NCBI GenBank assembly: GCA_020403425.1
Contig: JADBXR010000010.1
Span: 62,001 to 126,000 of the forward strand
Direction: 5' to 3'
Origin: Chitinophagaceae bacterium
Lineage (GTDB): Bacteria > Bacteroidota > Bacteroidia > Chitinophagales > Chitinophagaceae
DNA length: 64,000 nt
The position numbers were made by a program, and so were the translations under genes. Each line of letters starts with the position of its first letter. Position 1 is the stretch's first letter. Shown here one piece after another: positions 42,487 to 53,000 of the stretch. A model generated the notes under the pieces. It was not told the DNA's origin and did not search any database. It worked only from the letters and a program-made list of their open reading frames with translations.

Positions 42487-43932
42487 ATGAGTATACAGCA
42501 AGACAATCAGTTCCAGGCGATTATTTCGCATGCCAAAGAATATGGCTTTGTGTTTCCGAGTAGTGAGATTTACGACGGGTTAAGTGCCGTGTATGATTAT
42601 GGTCCTTACGGTAGTGAGTTAAAGAAGAACATCCGCGATTACTGGTGGAAAAGCATGACCCAGATGCATGAGAATATCGTAGGTATCGATGCTGCCATCT
42701 TCATGCATCCCACTACCTGGAAAGCCAGCGGACACGTTGATAATTTCAGCGACCCGATGATCGATAACAAGGACAGCAAGAAAAGATACCGGGTAGACCA
42801 TCTGCTGGAGGCTAAAGCGGACCAGCTTCGGGAAAAAGGCGAGCAGCAGGCAGCAGATTCTTTGCTGGCCTCCATGGATGCCTTACTGGCCGCCGAAGAT
42901 TTTGCCGGATTGAAAGAACTGATCATTGACCAGAAGATCGTTTGTTCGGTAAGCGGTACTGCCAACTGGACAGATATCCGTCAGTTCAACCTCATGTTCT
43001 CTACCCAGTTGGGTTCTGTGGCAGAAGATGCCGATACCATCTACCTGCGTCCCGAAACGGCACAGGGCATTTTCGTGAACTTCCTGAATGTGCAGAAAAC
43101 TGCACGGATGAAGATCCCATTCGGTATTGCACAGACCGGTAAGGCTTTTCGTAATGAGATCGTGGCCCGCCAGTTCATCTTCCGCATGCGTGAGTTCGAG
43201 CAGATGGAAATGCAGTTCTTTGTGCGTCCCGGCACGGAAGGCGAATGGTACCAGTACTGGAAGGAAGCTAGGCTGCAGTGGCATTTGAGCCTGGGTATCT
43301 CGAAAGACAAGTACCGTTATCACGACCACGTGAAACTGGCGCATTACGCCAAAGAAGCCTGTGATATAGAGTTTGAATTCCCATTCGGGTTCAAAGAAGT
43401 GGAAGGTATCCACTCCAGGAGCGATTTTGACCTCACCCAACACCAGCTGTACAGCAAAAAGAAGATGCAGTACTTTGATACGGAGATCAACCAGAACTAT
43501 GTTCCGTATGTAGTGGAGACCTCTATCGGACTCGACAGGATGTTCCTGCTGGTCATGGCGAATGCCTACGAGGAGGAAACCATTGCTAAGGAAGATGGCA
43601 CTACTGACAGCCGCGTGGTAATGCATATACCTGCAAAGATCGCACCCGTGAAACTGGCAGTGCTCCCGCTGACCAAAAAAGATGGTCTGCCTGAACTGGC
43701 CCGTGAGCTGATGGATGAATGCAAACCTTACTTCAAATGTTTTTATGAGGAGAAGGATGCGATCGGTAAACGATACAGGAGGCAGGATGCCATTGGTACG
43801 CCGTTCTGTGTAACCATCGATCACCAGACCAAAGAGGACCAGACGGTAACGATCCGTTATCGCGACAGCATGGTGCAGGAGCGGGTGTTGATGAGCAAGG
43901 TGAAGGACCTGGTACTGGAGCAGGTGATGTAA
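42487..43932 (+). CDS. glyS: Glycine--tRNA ligase, homodimeric class II type
   Basis: Charges tRNA-Gly; 481 aa, the alpha2 type. N-terminal GFVFPSSEIYDGLSAVYDYGPYG, the motif 2 region (RNEIVARQFIFRMREFEQMEMQFF, whose core lies near residue 225), and motif 3 (VVETSIGLDRMFLL) are clear, with a C-terminal anticodon domain (LAVLPLTKKDGLPELA). The start follows a -7 box by only 7 nt. A methyltransferase gene follows 28 bp later on the same strand. Confidence 0.95.
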   Translation: MSIQQDNQFQAIISHAKEYGFVFPSSEIYDGLSAVYDYGPYGSELKKNIRDYWWKSMTQMHENIVGIDAAIFMHPTTWKASGHVDNFSDPMIDNKDSKKRYRVDHLLEAKADQLREKGEQQAADSLLASMDALLAAEDFAGLKELIIDQKIVCSVSGTANWTDIRQFNLMFSTQLGSVAEDADTIYLRPETAQGIFVNFLNVQKTARMKIPFGIAQTGKAFRNEIVARQFIFRMREFEQMEMQFFVRPGTEGEWYQYWKEARLQWHLSLGISKDKYRYHDHVKLAHYAKEACDIEFEFPFGFKEVEGIHSRSDFDLTQHQLYSKKKMQYFDTEINQNYVPYVVETSIGLDRMFLLVMANAYEEETIAKEDGTTDSRVVMHIPAKIAPVKLAVLPLTKKDGLPELARELMDECKPYFKCFYEEKDAIGKRYRRQDAIGTPFCVTIDHQTKEDQTVTIRYRDSMVQERVLMSKVKDLVLEQVM

Positions 43933-43960
43933 CCCTCATCGGCCCGCAAAAAAATATCCT

Positions 43961-44608
43961 ATGGAGTGGAAATGGAAACTCGCTCAAAAACTGGAGTTCA
44001 TCTGGTGGAAACGGTATTTGCAGAACAAAGACCCTGACACTTATCTGGACCGGAAGAAACGTTATTGGCAGGATCTGCTGGCGAGAATGTCTCCCTTGCT
44101 GCCATTGCCGGGCAATCAACAGATACTGGATGCCGGTTGCGGACCTGCAGGTATCTTTCTGGTGCTGGAAGGTAACCAGGTGGATGCCATCGACAGCTTA
44201 CTGGGTAAGTATGAGCAGCTTTCGCATTTTCAACCACAGAACGTTCCCTGGACCCGGTTCCGGACCCTGCCGATGGAGGACCTGGATGAAACGGAAAAAT
44301 ATGATGTGATCTTTTGCATGAATGCCATCAACCATGTCAGGAACCTTCCGCTTTGTTATGATAAGCTGGTAAAAGCGCTGAAGCCGGATGGTTATCTCAT
44401 TGTTTCTACAGATGCGCACCGGAATGGGTTTTTAAAGAAACTGTTTCAGCTGCTTCCCGGAGATATGCTGCATCCCGTTCAGTTGGATATACGCGAATAT
44501 GAAAACTTTCTCGCAGAAAGAAAGATGCATATACTCAAAAGTTTCCTGGTTAAGCGGGAACCCATCTTCGATTATTATGTGACCGTGTCGCAAAAAAAAG
44601 CCTCCTGA
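43961..44608 (+). CDS. Class I SAM-dependent methyltransferase
   Basis: Protein of 215 aa with a Rossmann-type methyltransferase fold: motif I ILDAGCGPAGIFLVL (about residues 51-65), an acidic end of strand 2 (DAIDSLLGKY), motif around YDVIFCMNAINHV (about 112-124), and LKPDGYLIVSTDAH. The substrate is not readable. It is likely co-transcribed with glyS. The 3' end overlaps the terminator of the convergent reductase gene. Confidence 0.85.
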   Translation: MEWKWKLAQKLEFIWWKRYLQNKDPDTYLDRKKRYWQDLLARMSPLLPLPGNQQILDAGCGPAGIFLVLEGNQVDAIDSLLGKYEQLSHFQPQNVPWTRFRTLPMEDLDETEKYDVIFCMNAINHVRNLPLCYDKLVKALKPDGYLIVSTDAHRNGFLKKLFQLLPGDMLHPVQLDIREYENFLAERKMHILKSFLVKREPIFDYYVTVSQKKAS

Positions 44609-44629
44609 AAGCTGTTGCTGCAGGAGGCT
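44592..44629 (-). terminator. Intrinsic terminator of the reductase gene, inside the methyltransferase 3' end
   Basis: On the minus strand: AGCCTCCTG / CAGGAGGCT stem (44599-44607 with 44621-44629) followed by eight T (44592-44599). The left part lies inside the methyltransferase codons, so the two genes share this DNA. Confidence 0.85.
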
Positions 44630-44650
44630 GATGTATCGGAAGGATAGGGA

Positions 44651-45385
44651 CTACCCGTACAATTCCAGGTGAATGGCTTTTTTATCATAGCCAAGGTCCA
44701 CGATGCGCTGTTTGGCCTCGTCGATCATGTTCTTCCATCCGCATAAAAAGAACTTGGCAGGTTTGGAACCTTTGCCGGTCAGCTCTTCATACACGGGATG
44801 CACATAACCTTTGTGTGCACCTTCAGGAACGCTTTCTTCCCTGGAATAACAGGGGTGGAAGAAAAAGCCGGGTTCATCTTTCTGCAGTTGTTTTAGTTCG
44901 TCCACATACAAACCATCGGTGAGTTTGCGGCATCCGAAGATCAGGTGCAGGTTCTGGTGTGGTAATTTCTGTTGATGCACCGCATGTACCATGGCACGGA
45001 AAGGTGCAATGCCGGTACCTGTGCAGATCAGATAGATGTCTTCCTCGATTGGCTGCGGTAACGTGAATTTACCTTGCGGCCCCCGAAGAGGGAACTCAGT
45101 GCCTACTTTCACTTCATTGAAAAGATACGTAGTGCCCAGACCGCCCTCAAGAAGAACGATCACGAGTTCAAATACATTACTGCCATCTGGCGCGGAAGCG
45201 ATGGAATAACTTCTCCATCTTTTATTCTTTTGCTCATGAATGGGAAGATCAAGCGTTACAAACTGTCCAGCCTGATAGTCGAAGCTTTCTACTTCGGGAA
45301 CCTGTATCCAGAAACGGCGTGTTAAACCGGATGGAACTGCGTTTTCGATTTTGATCACCTTGCCGGTGCGCCAGGGTTCTGCCAT
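44651..45385 (-). CDS. Ferredoxin-NADP-reductase-like FAD oxidoreductase
   Basis: Flavoenzyme of 244 aa. N-terminal FAD barrel with RSYSIAS (about residues 58-64) and a C-terminal NAD(P) domain with CTGTGIAPFRAMV (about 124-136), IFGCRK, and the end VDLGYDKKAIHLELYG. This is the FNR/flavodoxin reductase architecture that shuttles electrons between NADPH and ferredoxin or flavodoxin. It is single, with its terminator overlapping the neighbouring gene. Confidence 0.87.
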   Translation of the reverse strand: MAEPWRTGKVIKIENAVPSGLTRRFWIQVPEVESFDYQAGQFVTLDLPIHEQKNKRWRSYSIASAPDGSNVFELVIVLLEGGLGTTYLFNEVKVGTEFPLRGPQGKFTLPQPIEEDIYLICTGTGIAPFRAMVHAVHQQKLPHQNLHLIFGCRKLTDGLYVDELKQLQKDEPGFFFHPCYSREESVPEGAHKGYVHPVYEELTGKGSKPAKFFLCGWKNMIDEAKQRIVDLGYDKKAIHLELYG

Positions 45386-45482
45386 GTGTGATAATTTTTA
45401 GATGTTCATCAAATAGATCCTGTCCTGGAACTGCTTGGCTTTGCAGGCAATTCCCTTTATATAAAGGTAACGATAACCAGCT

Positions 45483-45532
45483 TCCCAAGCAAAAAGGCCA
45501 CGATAACGTTATCGTGGCCTTTTTGCTTGGGA
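45483..45532. terminator. 50-bp perfect palindrome after the T9SS protease
   Basis: Zero-spacer perfect palindrome centred at 45507/45508; each half contains CAAGCAAAAAGGCCACGATA or its complement. It lies 11 bp after the protease stop and would form a very stable terminator in either direction (its arm carries internal CCTTTTT). Confidence 0.9.
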
Positions 45533-45542
45533 GACAATTTTT

Positions 45543-48500
45543 TTATCGTTGTACCAGTATCTTCTGAAGGTAGGTCTTCTTATTGTGCTGGATCCGCAAA
45601 ATGTAAAATTCTGAGCTCACCTGGTCTATCCGGATCTGTCTGGAGAACTTACCGGAAAATCCGGGATAACTGCTGTTGTATACCCTTTGTCCGGAAGCAC
45701 TCAGCAATTCTATCGAAAGGTCGGCTTTACCGCTCACCTCGAAAGAGAGGTTGAAGATCCCGTTGTTCGGATTGGGGGATACATTCAGTTTGATCTCCCG
45801 GGCAATGACATCGATGCTCGCCGTAACCGCCACTGTGATCTCATTGGAAGCCTGCTGGCACCCGAAAGCATCAAAGACCACGGTTTTATATTTCCCGGCT
45901 TTGGAAGGCTTGTAACTGGCCCCGTTTGCCCCGTTGATAGCGGTGTCGTTCAGGTACCATTGGTTGCCCGAACTGATACTGCTTACCAGTGAATCGGCCT
46001 GCTGACTGATGACAGGCTTAGGAGAGGCCGCAGCGATCACAGGGATCCGGTCACTCACACAGCCCGTGCTGATCTGCATGTTATAGAAGAAATAGTAGTA
46101 CTGGTTTTGTGTGGTTCCTGCACTGTTACCTGTGATCGACATGATATTGGGTATCGCGATCGGGTAGGTACTGGCATTGGTGATGCCGTCGTTCCGGAAG
46201 ATGGTGGCGCCAAGTTTGGTGATCGTGTCTACATTGCCAAACCTGTCAAGACATTCTGTGATGATGATATGATCGCCGGTGGAAGATACCGGCAGTTTCA
46301 ACAGGAACACGGCACCGGTATCAGCTGCGGTATTGGAAATGACTGAACCACTTGTTGGGGTAGTGGTGGTGGCATAGGCATCAATAGTGGTCACAGCCAA
46401 TGGCTGGTAACTATATGAAGTCCCGGTCTCGGACAACAAGTTGGCCAGGGTAAACCTGATCTTGCCCGGATAACCGATGTACATACGTGCCGATTCAATG
46501 GTCAATGGAACAGAGTTGTTGAACTTTACATAGTTGCCTCTGAAACTGTTATACCCGCCCGTAGCAGACAGCTCTGTTTTATTCACCGGTCCGATGGTGG
46601 TTCTGGCCTCTTTGGCCACATAATAGGTTTTGTCGCTGGGGATCGTGGTAGTGCCGGCCGTAGAGCCGCTGGCAAAAGGCGCATTTCCTGTAGCAGTGGC
46701 ATACCAGAAATAATTGGAATTGTCCGGGGCATTCACTTTCAGGTTCACCGTGGCACCGCAGATGCCTGCAGAAGCAGATACTGCGGCAGGTTTGGCTGCA
46801 GTGGTGATGGTTGCCGTAAGTGAGTTGTTGGCAGGAAATTGGTCTGTGGTCATATTGGTGGCGGCTACAATGGTATATGCAGTGGCAGGGGTGGTAACAA
46901 TGGGCGACTGGAACGTATAGGTTGCGGTCGTTAACGGAGAAATAGGGCCCGGATAAGTGAATGAAAGATTGGCGATGGTACCGGATGCGGTCGATACCGT
47001 TGCAGTGATCGGAATATTACTTTGTGTGTTGACGGCGCCGTTGTTACGGATCTTCACCGTAAGGTATTGTGCACCGCTGGCGCAATCATTCCCGGATGGT
47101 GCAACGATCTCACTGATCGATACATCATTGGAAGGTGTGATCACTTTTACCCGATAATCCTGTGTTTCTCCTTTTGCATAAGTGCCGCAGGCCGATACAT
47201 CACCGGCGAGGCTGGTCTCCTGAACGATCACCCGCATCAGGCAGATATTGCCAATGGTCAGCGTGCTGGGCGTAGTGATATTGGCCGTAAAGGTTTGCGC
47301 CGCAGAACTCAATACCCCACTGGTGGCCACCGTTTCCGAAGTTTCGAATGTGCCATTGTTGTTGTAATCGATGAATATTTTGACTATGCGGCTCGCGGTG
47401 GTGGCATCTGCCGTACTCACGCGCACCCTTACCGGAATGGTTTCTGAAGGTTCGATATTGGCTACATACCGTGTATTGTCTGTATAGGTCTTCGAACCGG
47501 CTGAATTCGCTACCTGGATACCCTTGAATGCCACGCTGTCGATCCTGGCTCCACCACCGCCCGACGTGGATGTGCAATATGCCGAACCACCCACGCCACT
47601 GATCAGTAAGGAGTAAGCCTGTGTTGTATTGGCCAATGTGCCTTTGTGCGAAACATAAATGGTATATGTCTGCCCCGGAACAGTGCTGTCGATATCGATC
47701 CTTTCCACATTGTCCGTGATATTGTCTCCCGGAGCCGCTACGAAAGTGGGGTTGTTCAGATCCAGTGTCCACGGCATATAGGTGCGTGTTCCTTTGGTAA
47801 TGCGAATATCCAGGTCGTTGACCAGTTTCTTGGCACGGTTATTCAGCACATTGACCTTTTCAACGGCACCTTTCACATCTGTCCAGCAGATGGTTGCCTG
47901 CAGTGGCCCGTTACCGGAAGCCACTACCGTTTTAGAGAAGGTCCCACCCTGTGTCAACACGTTTTCATAGATCAGGTGTTTGCTGGTGTCAGCATTGTTC
48001 GACCTGATGGCGGTATTCATCGCCACCGCTGCCTTCTGCACATTCAATAGTCCCCAGCCATACTGGTAGTCGGGACCGGGGGCATTACCCGTTTCATCCG
48101 CTGTATGAATGGCCAGACCTTTCAGTGTGGCGGAACGCAGAAAAGCGGTATTGCTGTTCTTGAGTTTGGAGTAATATTCCTGCAGCAGGAACAATGAGCC
48201 GGTGGCATTCGGTGCCGCCATGGATGTTCCGCTGTAAGTGGCATAACTGGTGTTGGATGTGGAGATCGAGGATAAGAGGTTCACACCATCGGCTACGATA
48301 TCCGGTTTGATACGGCCATCATCAGTGGGGCCCCAGGAACTGAACCGGCTCATCACCGCATCTTCCGGACGGGTATAGCCCGAAGGGATCCCATTCACTG
48401 CACCAATGGTCAGGATATTCTTGGCGCCGCAATCCCAGGAAATGATGTCATAGCCATCGTTACTGCTGATACCGGCGGGACGGTTTCCGGAAGCCACCAT

Positions 48501-49358
48501 GGTTCCGCTGGAATTGCGGCGGTAATAAGGCTCACCCACCGCAGGCCCATTCTCGTCGCGGTTATTGCCCGCCGATTTTACGATCAGGTAATAAGGGGCG
48601 TTATAGGCAATGGAATCCAGTGCCTGAGAGTCGTCACTGTAATACCCGAACTTGTAATCTTCGTTCTCGTCAGGCCGTCCGTTGAATTCCCAGCGACTTT
48701 GTGAGCTGTTGTAATTCCATCCGGAAATGATGGAATAGGAGTGGTTCGATATAAGGAGATTACTGGATTCGTTCGCCATCTCGGGAAGGTCGCTGGTAAA
48801 ATCATAGGCAACAATACCCGTAGCGCCATAAGCCATCCCCTTGGCACTGGCATTCACGCCCGAAGCGATCATGGTGCCGGTCACATGTGTGGCATGGTCA
48901 CTGAAAGAAGAAGGATTGTCTTTTTGCGTTACCCGCCCGGTCAGCTCAACATGAGAGCCCAATACCGATCCACCATCCCATACCCCGATCTTGTTCTTGA
49001 GGTAAGCGGAACTGCCCGAAAGATTCAGTCCGGTTGAACCGCCTGGCCATAATTGGTTGGCACGGGTGGTTGCCGCAGCGATCGTATTGTTGTTGGTCAT
49101 GTAGTATTTGGGGAAACCAAAATCATCCACCCCCACCAATACGCCTTTCCTTCCGTTCGGGGAACTGATGGTCAGGTCCCAGCCGTTTCTTTTGGCCAGA
49201 GTGATGGCTTTGGCATAATTGGCATTAAAAGCCAGCTTATAACCAACAGCGGCCTGTTTCAGGATCCGGGTATTGGTAACGGTCTGTGCAGAAGCAACCC
49301 ATGCCAATCCGCAGATCCCCCAAATAGACCATACAATTTTTTTCATCATAACCTTCAT
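45543..49358 (-). CDS. Secreted subtilisin-like S8 peptidase with T9SS C-terminal sorting domain
   Basis: Large secreted protease of about 1271 aa. Signal peptide MKKIVWSIWGICGLAWVASA; then the S8 domain with catalytic Asp in IGVWDGG, His in DHATHVTGTM and Ser in SGTSMAAPNATG. Interdomains contain GEVED-like/CARDB-like beta repeats (AYCTSTSGGGGARIDSV onward; GNDCASGAQYLTVKIRN), Ig-like stretches, and a final ~80-aa type A T9SS domain (VSPNPNNGIFNLSFEV ... YLQKILVQR). It agrees with PorX in this window. The exact start is unsure: ATG 49358, 49367 or 49349 all fit. Confidence 0.92.
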   Translation of the reverse strand: MKVMMKKIVWSIWGICGLAWVASAQTVTNTRILKQAAVGYKLAFNANYAKAITLAKRNGWDLTISSPNGRKGVLVGVDDFGFPKYYMTNNNTIAAATTRANQLWPGGSTGLNLSGSSAYLKNKIGVWDGGSVLGSHVELTGRVTQKDNPSSFSDHATHVTGTMIASGVNASAKGMAYGATGIVAYDFTSDLPEMANESSNLLISNHSYSIISGWNYNSSQSRWEFNGRPDENEDYKFGYYSDDSQALDSIAYNAPYYLIVKSAGNNRDENGPAVGEPYYRRNSSGTMVASGNRPAGISSNDGYDIISWDCGAKNILTIGAVNGIPSGYTRPEDAVMSRFSSWGPTDDGRIKPDIVADGVNLLSSISTSNTSYATYSGTSMAAPNATGSLFLLQEYYSKLKNSNTAFLRSATLKGLAIHTADETGNAPGPDYQYGWGLLNVQKAAVAMNTAIRSNNADTSKHLIYENVLTQGGTFSKTVVASGNGPLQATICWTDVKGAVEKVNVLNNRAKKLVNDLDIRITKGTRTYMPWTLDLNNPTFVAAPGDNITDNVERIDIDSTVPGQTYTIYVSHKGTLANTTQAYSLLISGVGGSAYCTSTSGGGGARIDSVAFKGIQVANSAGSKTYTDNTRYVANIEPSETIPVRVRVSTADATTASRIVKIFIDYNNNGTFETSETVATSGVLSSAAQTFTANITTPSTLTIGNICLMRVIVQETSLAGDVSACGTYAKGETQDYRVKVITPSNDVSISEIVAPSGNDCASGAQYLTVKIRNNGAVNTQSNIPITATVSTASGTIANLSFTYPGPISPLTTATYTFQSPIVTTPATAYTIVAATNMTTDQFPANNSLTATITTAAKPAAVSASAGICGATVNLKVNAPDNSNYFWYATATGNAPFASGSTAGTTTIPSDKTYYVAKEARTTIGPVNKTELSATGGYNSFRGNYVKFNNSVPLTIESARMYIGYPGKIRFTLANLLSETGTSYSYQPLAVTTIDAYATTTTPTSGSVISNTAADTGAVFLLKLPVSSTGDHIIITECLDRFGNVDTITKLGATIFRNDGITNASTYPIAIPNIMSITGNSAGTTQNQYYYFFYNMQISTGCVSDRIPVIAAASPKPVISQQADSLVSSISSGNQWYLNDTAINGANGASYKPSKAGKYKTVVFDAFGCQQASNEITVAVTASIDVIAREIKLNVSPNPNNGIFNLSFEVSGKADLSIELLSASGQRVYNSSYPGFSGKFSRQIRIDQVSSEFYILRIQHNKKTYLQKILVQR

Positions 49359-49436
49359 GTTTTCCATCCGCCGGTAACTAAGAAAAATAGGCGTAATATT
49401 CACTAAATTAGATACTTTCATCATTCAAAGTGAGGT

Positions 49437-49901
49437 ATGAAACACATTCTTTTTTTGGTTCTCGCCGGCTGTTTGGCAATTCTTGGCTGTTCGTCGGCTA
49501 AAAAGGTCCCTTCGGCGGTGATCACCCAGGGTATTAGCGGCAGGGTCACCGAACTCACCGGTAACCGGATGCCCATGAAAGATGCTGAACCGGATCTTCC
49601 CAAACCCATACTGACCACTGTTTTCATCTATGAACCCACCCATATCAGCCAGGTGACCAGAACAGGTACAGAACCGGTATATACGGCCATCGCCACCCGT
49701 TTGGTTGCTTCGGTGGACACCGACAGCACCGGCCATTTTACCATTTCCCTGCCTGTGGGCAGCTATTCCCTTTTTGTGAAACAGGGAGGGCGGTTTTATG
49801 CCAATCTCTTCGACAACAACAACAACATCGCCCTCTTCACCGTGGAAGAAGGAAAACTTACCCAGGTTACGCTCTCGGTGAGCAGCAGGGCGAGTTTCTA
49901 A
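49437..49901 (+). CDS. Putative lipoprotein with carboxypeptidase-regulatory-like (beta-sandwich) domain
   Basis: Exported lipoprotein of 154 aa: signal ends LAILGC (Cys ~18). The mature part looks like a transthyretin/CarboxypepD_reg-like beta-sandwich: GISGRVTELTGNRMP (about residues 32-46), an insertion, then ASVDTDSTGHFTISLPVGSYSLFVKQGG (about 91-118). Such domains are common in Bacteroidota envelope proteins. The role is unknown. It is divergent from the protease, with a spacer of 78 bp between the starts. Confidence 0.8.
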   Translation: MKHILFLVLAGCLAILGCSSAKKVPSAVITQGISGRVTELTGNRMPMKDAEPDLPKPILTTVFIYEPTHISQVTRTGTEPVYTAIATRLVASVDTDSTGHFTISLPVGSYSLFVKQGGRFYANLFDNNNNIALFTVEEGKLTQVTLSVSSRASF

Positions 49902-49961
49902 CGGCGGCCATTGCTTTGCCCCTAAAGCATCACCGGTAACCCGATTCTCGGAACTACCCAT

Positions 49962-49969
49962 TATCTTTG
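49962..49969 (+). promoter_or_regulatory. -7 promoter box for mfd
   Basis: TATCTTTG fits TAnnTTTG, 33 nt before the mfd ATG at 50003. It also shows that the upstream in-frame start at 49967 cannot be real. Confidence 0.55.
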
Positions 49970-50002
49970 CCCTCTTTTCGTGAAGGAATTGAGCAAGCGG
50001 AT

Positions 50003-53000
50003 ATGAATTTGACTGTGCTGCTGGATCTGTACCAACAATCACCCCACCTTTTTCAGCTGGCGGACAAGCTTTCTTTTGCCCAACCCCAGCAAATTTTCCT
50101 GCAGAACTTACAAGGCAGCAGCTCGGAATTTGTAGTGAGTGCGGTATTTATGCATCCTTCCTGCCAGCAACTGAACCACCTGGTGGTATTGAATGACGCC
50201 GAAGAAGCGGCCTATTTCCACAATACACTGGAAAACCTGACCCAGGCGCTGGACCTGTTCTATTTCCCATCTTCCTTCAAGAACCGGAAGAATTTCAGGA
50301 TACTCAACAGTTCGCATGTGATGTTGCGCACCGAGGCATTGACCAAATTATCCGCCGGCGGTAACCGCAAGATCATTGTCACTTACCCGGAAGCTTTGTT
50401 CGAAAAAGTGGTGTTACCCTCCACCCTCAGCAGTAATATCATCAGCATCAAGGCCAATGATACCATCAACCCCGAAAGCCTGATGGACCTGTTCGTGATG
50501 TATGGTTTTGAGCGTACCGATTTTGTATACGAACCCGGCCAGTTCGCGCTGCGTGGTGGTATCCTGGATATCTATTCATTCGGCAATGAAAAGCCGTATC
50601 GCGTGGAGCTGTTCGGTAACGAGGTAGACAGTATCCGAATCTTCGATCCCGAAACACAGTTGAGTGAAAGGAAACTGTTGCAGGTGAATATCATCCCCAA
50701 CGTGGAAACACAGTTCGAGAGCGGGGAGAAGGTATCGCTGCTGGAGTTCCTGCCGGAGAATACGGTGGTATGGCTGAAGGATTGGGATGTGATCAGGGAA
50801 AAGATAGATACACAGGAAGAGGACCTGCAGGGTTTTGTGCAGTTGCTTACAGATGGTTACCGCATGCAGGCCGGTGAGGAAGAGGATGATACCAAGATCC
50901 TGAAGGAAGTAAAGACCGAAGATTTTGTGGGCAGCGGTGCCATAGAACAGCAGCTGGGATCAAGACATATTGTGGAGTTTGGTTACAAACCCCATATGGC
51001 CAAAACGGAAATAGGTTTCCGCACCCGTGTACAACCCTCTTTCAACCGACAGTTCGACCTGCTGATCAAGGACCTCAAAGCTCATGAGGCCGCAGGTTTC
51101 GGGGTATATATCTTTGCCGAACAGGCGCGTCAGCTGGAAAGACTGCACAGCATTTTTGCAGATCTGAATACAGAGATCCAGTTCGTACCGGTAGCTTCGG
51201 GCATACACGAAGGATTCATTGATGAGGAACTGAAACTGGTCTGCTACACCGACCACCAGATCTTTCAGCGTTACCATAAGTACAAGGTAAAACAGGCCTA
51301 TAACAAGAACAAGGCCATTACGCTCAAAACATTGCGGGACCTGCAGCCGGGCGATTATGTAACGCATATCGACCATGGTGTGGGCACTTACAGTGGACTC
51401 CAGAAGATCGAGGCCAACGGTAAGGTGCAGGAAGCGGTCCGGATCATTTACAAGGACAGTGATATTCTGTATGTGAACATCAACTCACTGCACAAGATCT
51501 CGAAATACACAGGTAAGGAAGGAACGGTCCCCAAGATCAACAAACTGGGTTCCGATGTGTGGAACAAGCTGAAGGAGAAGACCAAGACCAAGGTCAAAGA
51601 GATCGCTTTCGACCTGATCAAACTATACGCACAAAGAAAGGCGCAACAGGGATTTGCCCATACGCCGGATAATTATATGCAGACCGAGCTGGAAGCCTCT
51701 TTCATTTATGAGGATACCCCTGACCAGAGCAAAGCCACGGCAGATGTGAAGAAAGACATGGAGAGCGAGAGTCCGATGGACAGGCTGGTTTGCGGCGATG
51801 TGGGCTTCGGCAAGACCGAAGTGGCCGTTCGCGCCGCGTTCAAGACCTGTGTGGATGGCAAACAGGCTGCTGTACTGGTACCTACCACCATCCTGGCCTT
51901 CCAGCATTTTAAGACCTTTCAGGAGCGTTTGAAAGATTTTCCGGTAACGGTGGATTATCTCAACCGTTTCAAATCATCCAAAGAGAAAAAAGAGACCCTC
52001 AAGAAACTGGAAGAGGGTAAGATCGATATCATCATCGGAACACATGGCCTATTGGGCAAGGATGTCAAGTTCAAGAATCTCGGATTGATGGTGATCGACG
52101 AGGAGCAGAAATTTGGTGTAGGACATAAGGAAAAACTGAAGACCCTGAAAACAAATGTGGACTGTTTAACGCTTACGGCCACACCGATCCCCCGCACCCT
52201 GCAGTTCAGCCTGATGGGGGCCCGCGACCTCAGCATCATCAATACACCACCGCCTAACCGGCAACCCATACAGACGGAAGTGCATGTGTTCAATGACGAC
52301 TTCATCCGCGATGCCATTTATTATGAAACAGAAAGGGGTGGGCAGGTATTCTTCATTCATAATAGGGTACAGGGACTGTCAGAAATGTGCGCCTTGATAC
52401 AGGGGCTTTGTCCCGACCTGAGCATAGGTTTTGCTCATGGTCAGCTGGAAGGGCATGAACTCGAAGAAAGGATCCTGGACTTCATCGATAAGAAATACGA
52501 TGTACTGGTATGTACCAATATTGTAGAGAGTGGCGTGGATATCCCGAATGTGAATACCATCATCGTCAATAACGCCCATCACTTCGGACTGAGCGATCTG
52601 CACCAACTGCGCGGAAGGGTGGGCAGAAGCAATAAAAAAGCCTTCTGTTACCTGCTGGGTCCGCCGATGAGTACGATGCCCACCGATTCAAGAAAACGTT
52701 TGCAAACGCTGGAGCAGTTCAGTGACCTGGGCAGTGGCTTCCAGATAGCCATGCGCGACCTGGATATCCGTGGGGCCGGTAACCTGTTGGGGGGAGAGCA
52801 GACCGGTTTTATGGCCGAGATCGGTTTCGAAATGTACCAGAAGATACTGGAAGAGGCCATCCGTGAACTGAAACGGACCTCGTTCAAAGACCTGTTCAAG
52901 GAAGAGATCAGCAAACAGGACGATTTTGTGAGTGATTGTACCATCGATACCGACCTGGAGATCCTGATACCGGATGACTATGTGGAGAGTATCACCGAAC

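Noticed and set aside
42883..43824. 313-codon minus-strand open frame opposite glyS
   Set aside because: Shadow of the glycyl-tRNA synthetase; no promoter, no family resemblance.
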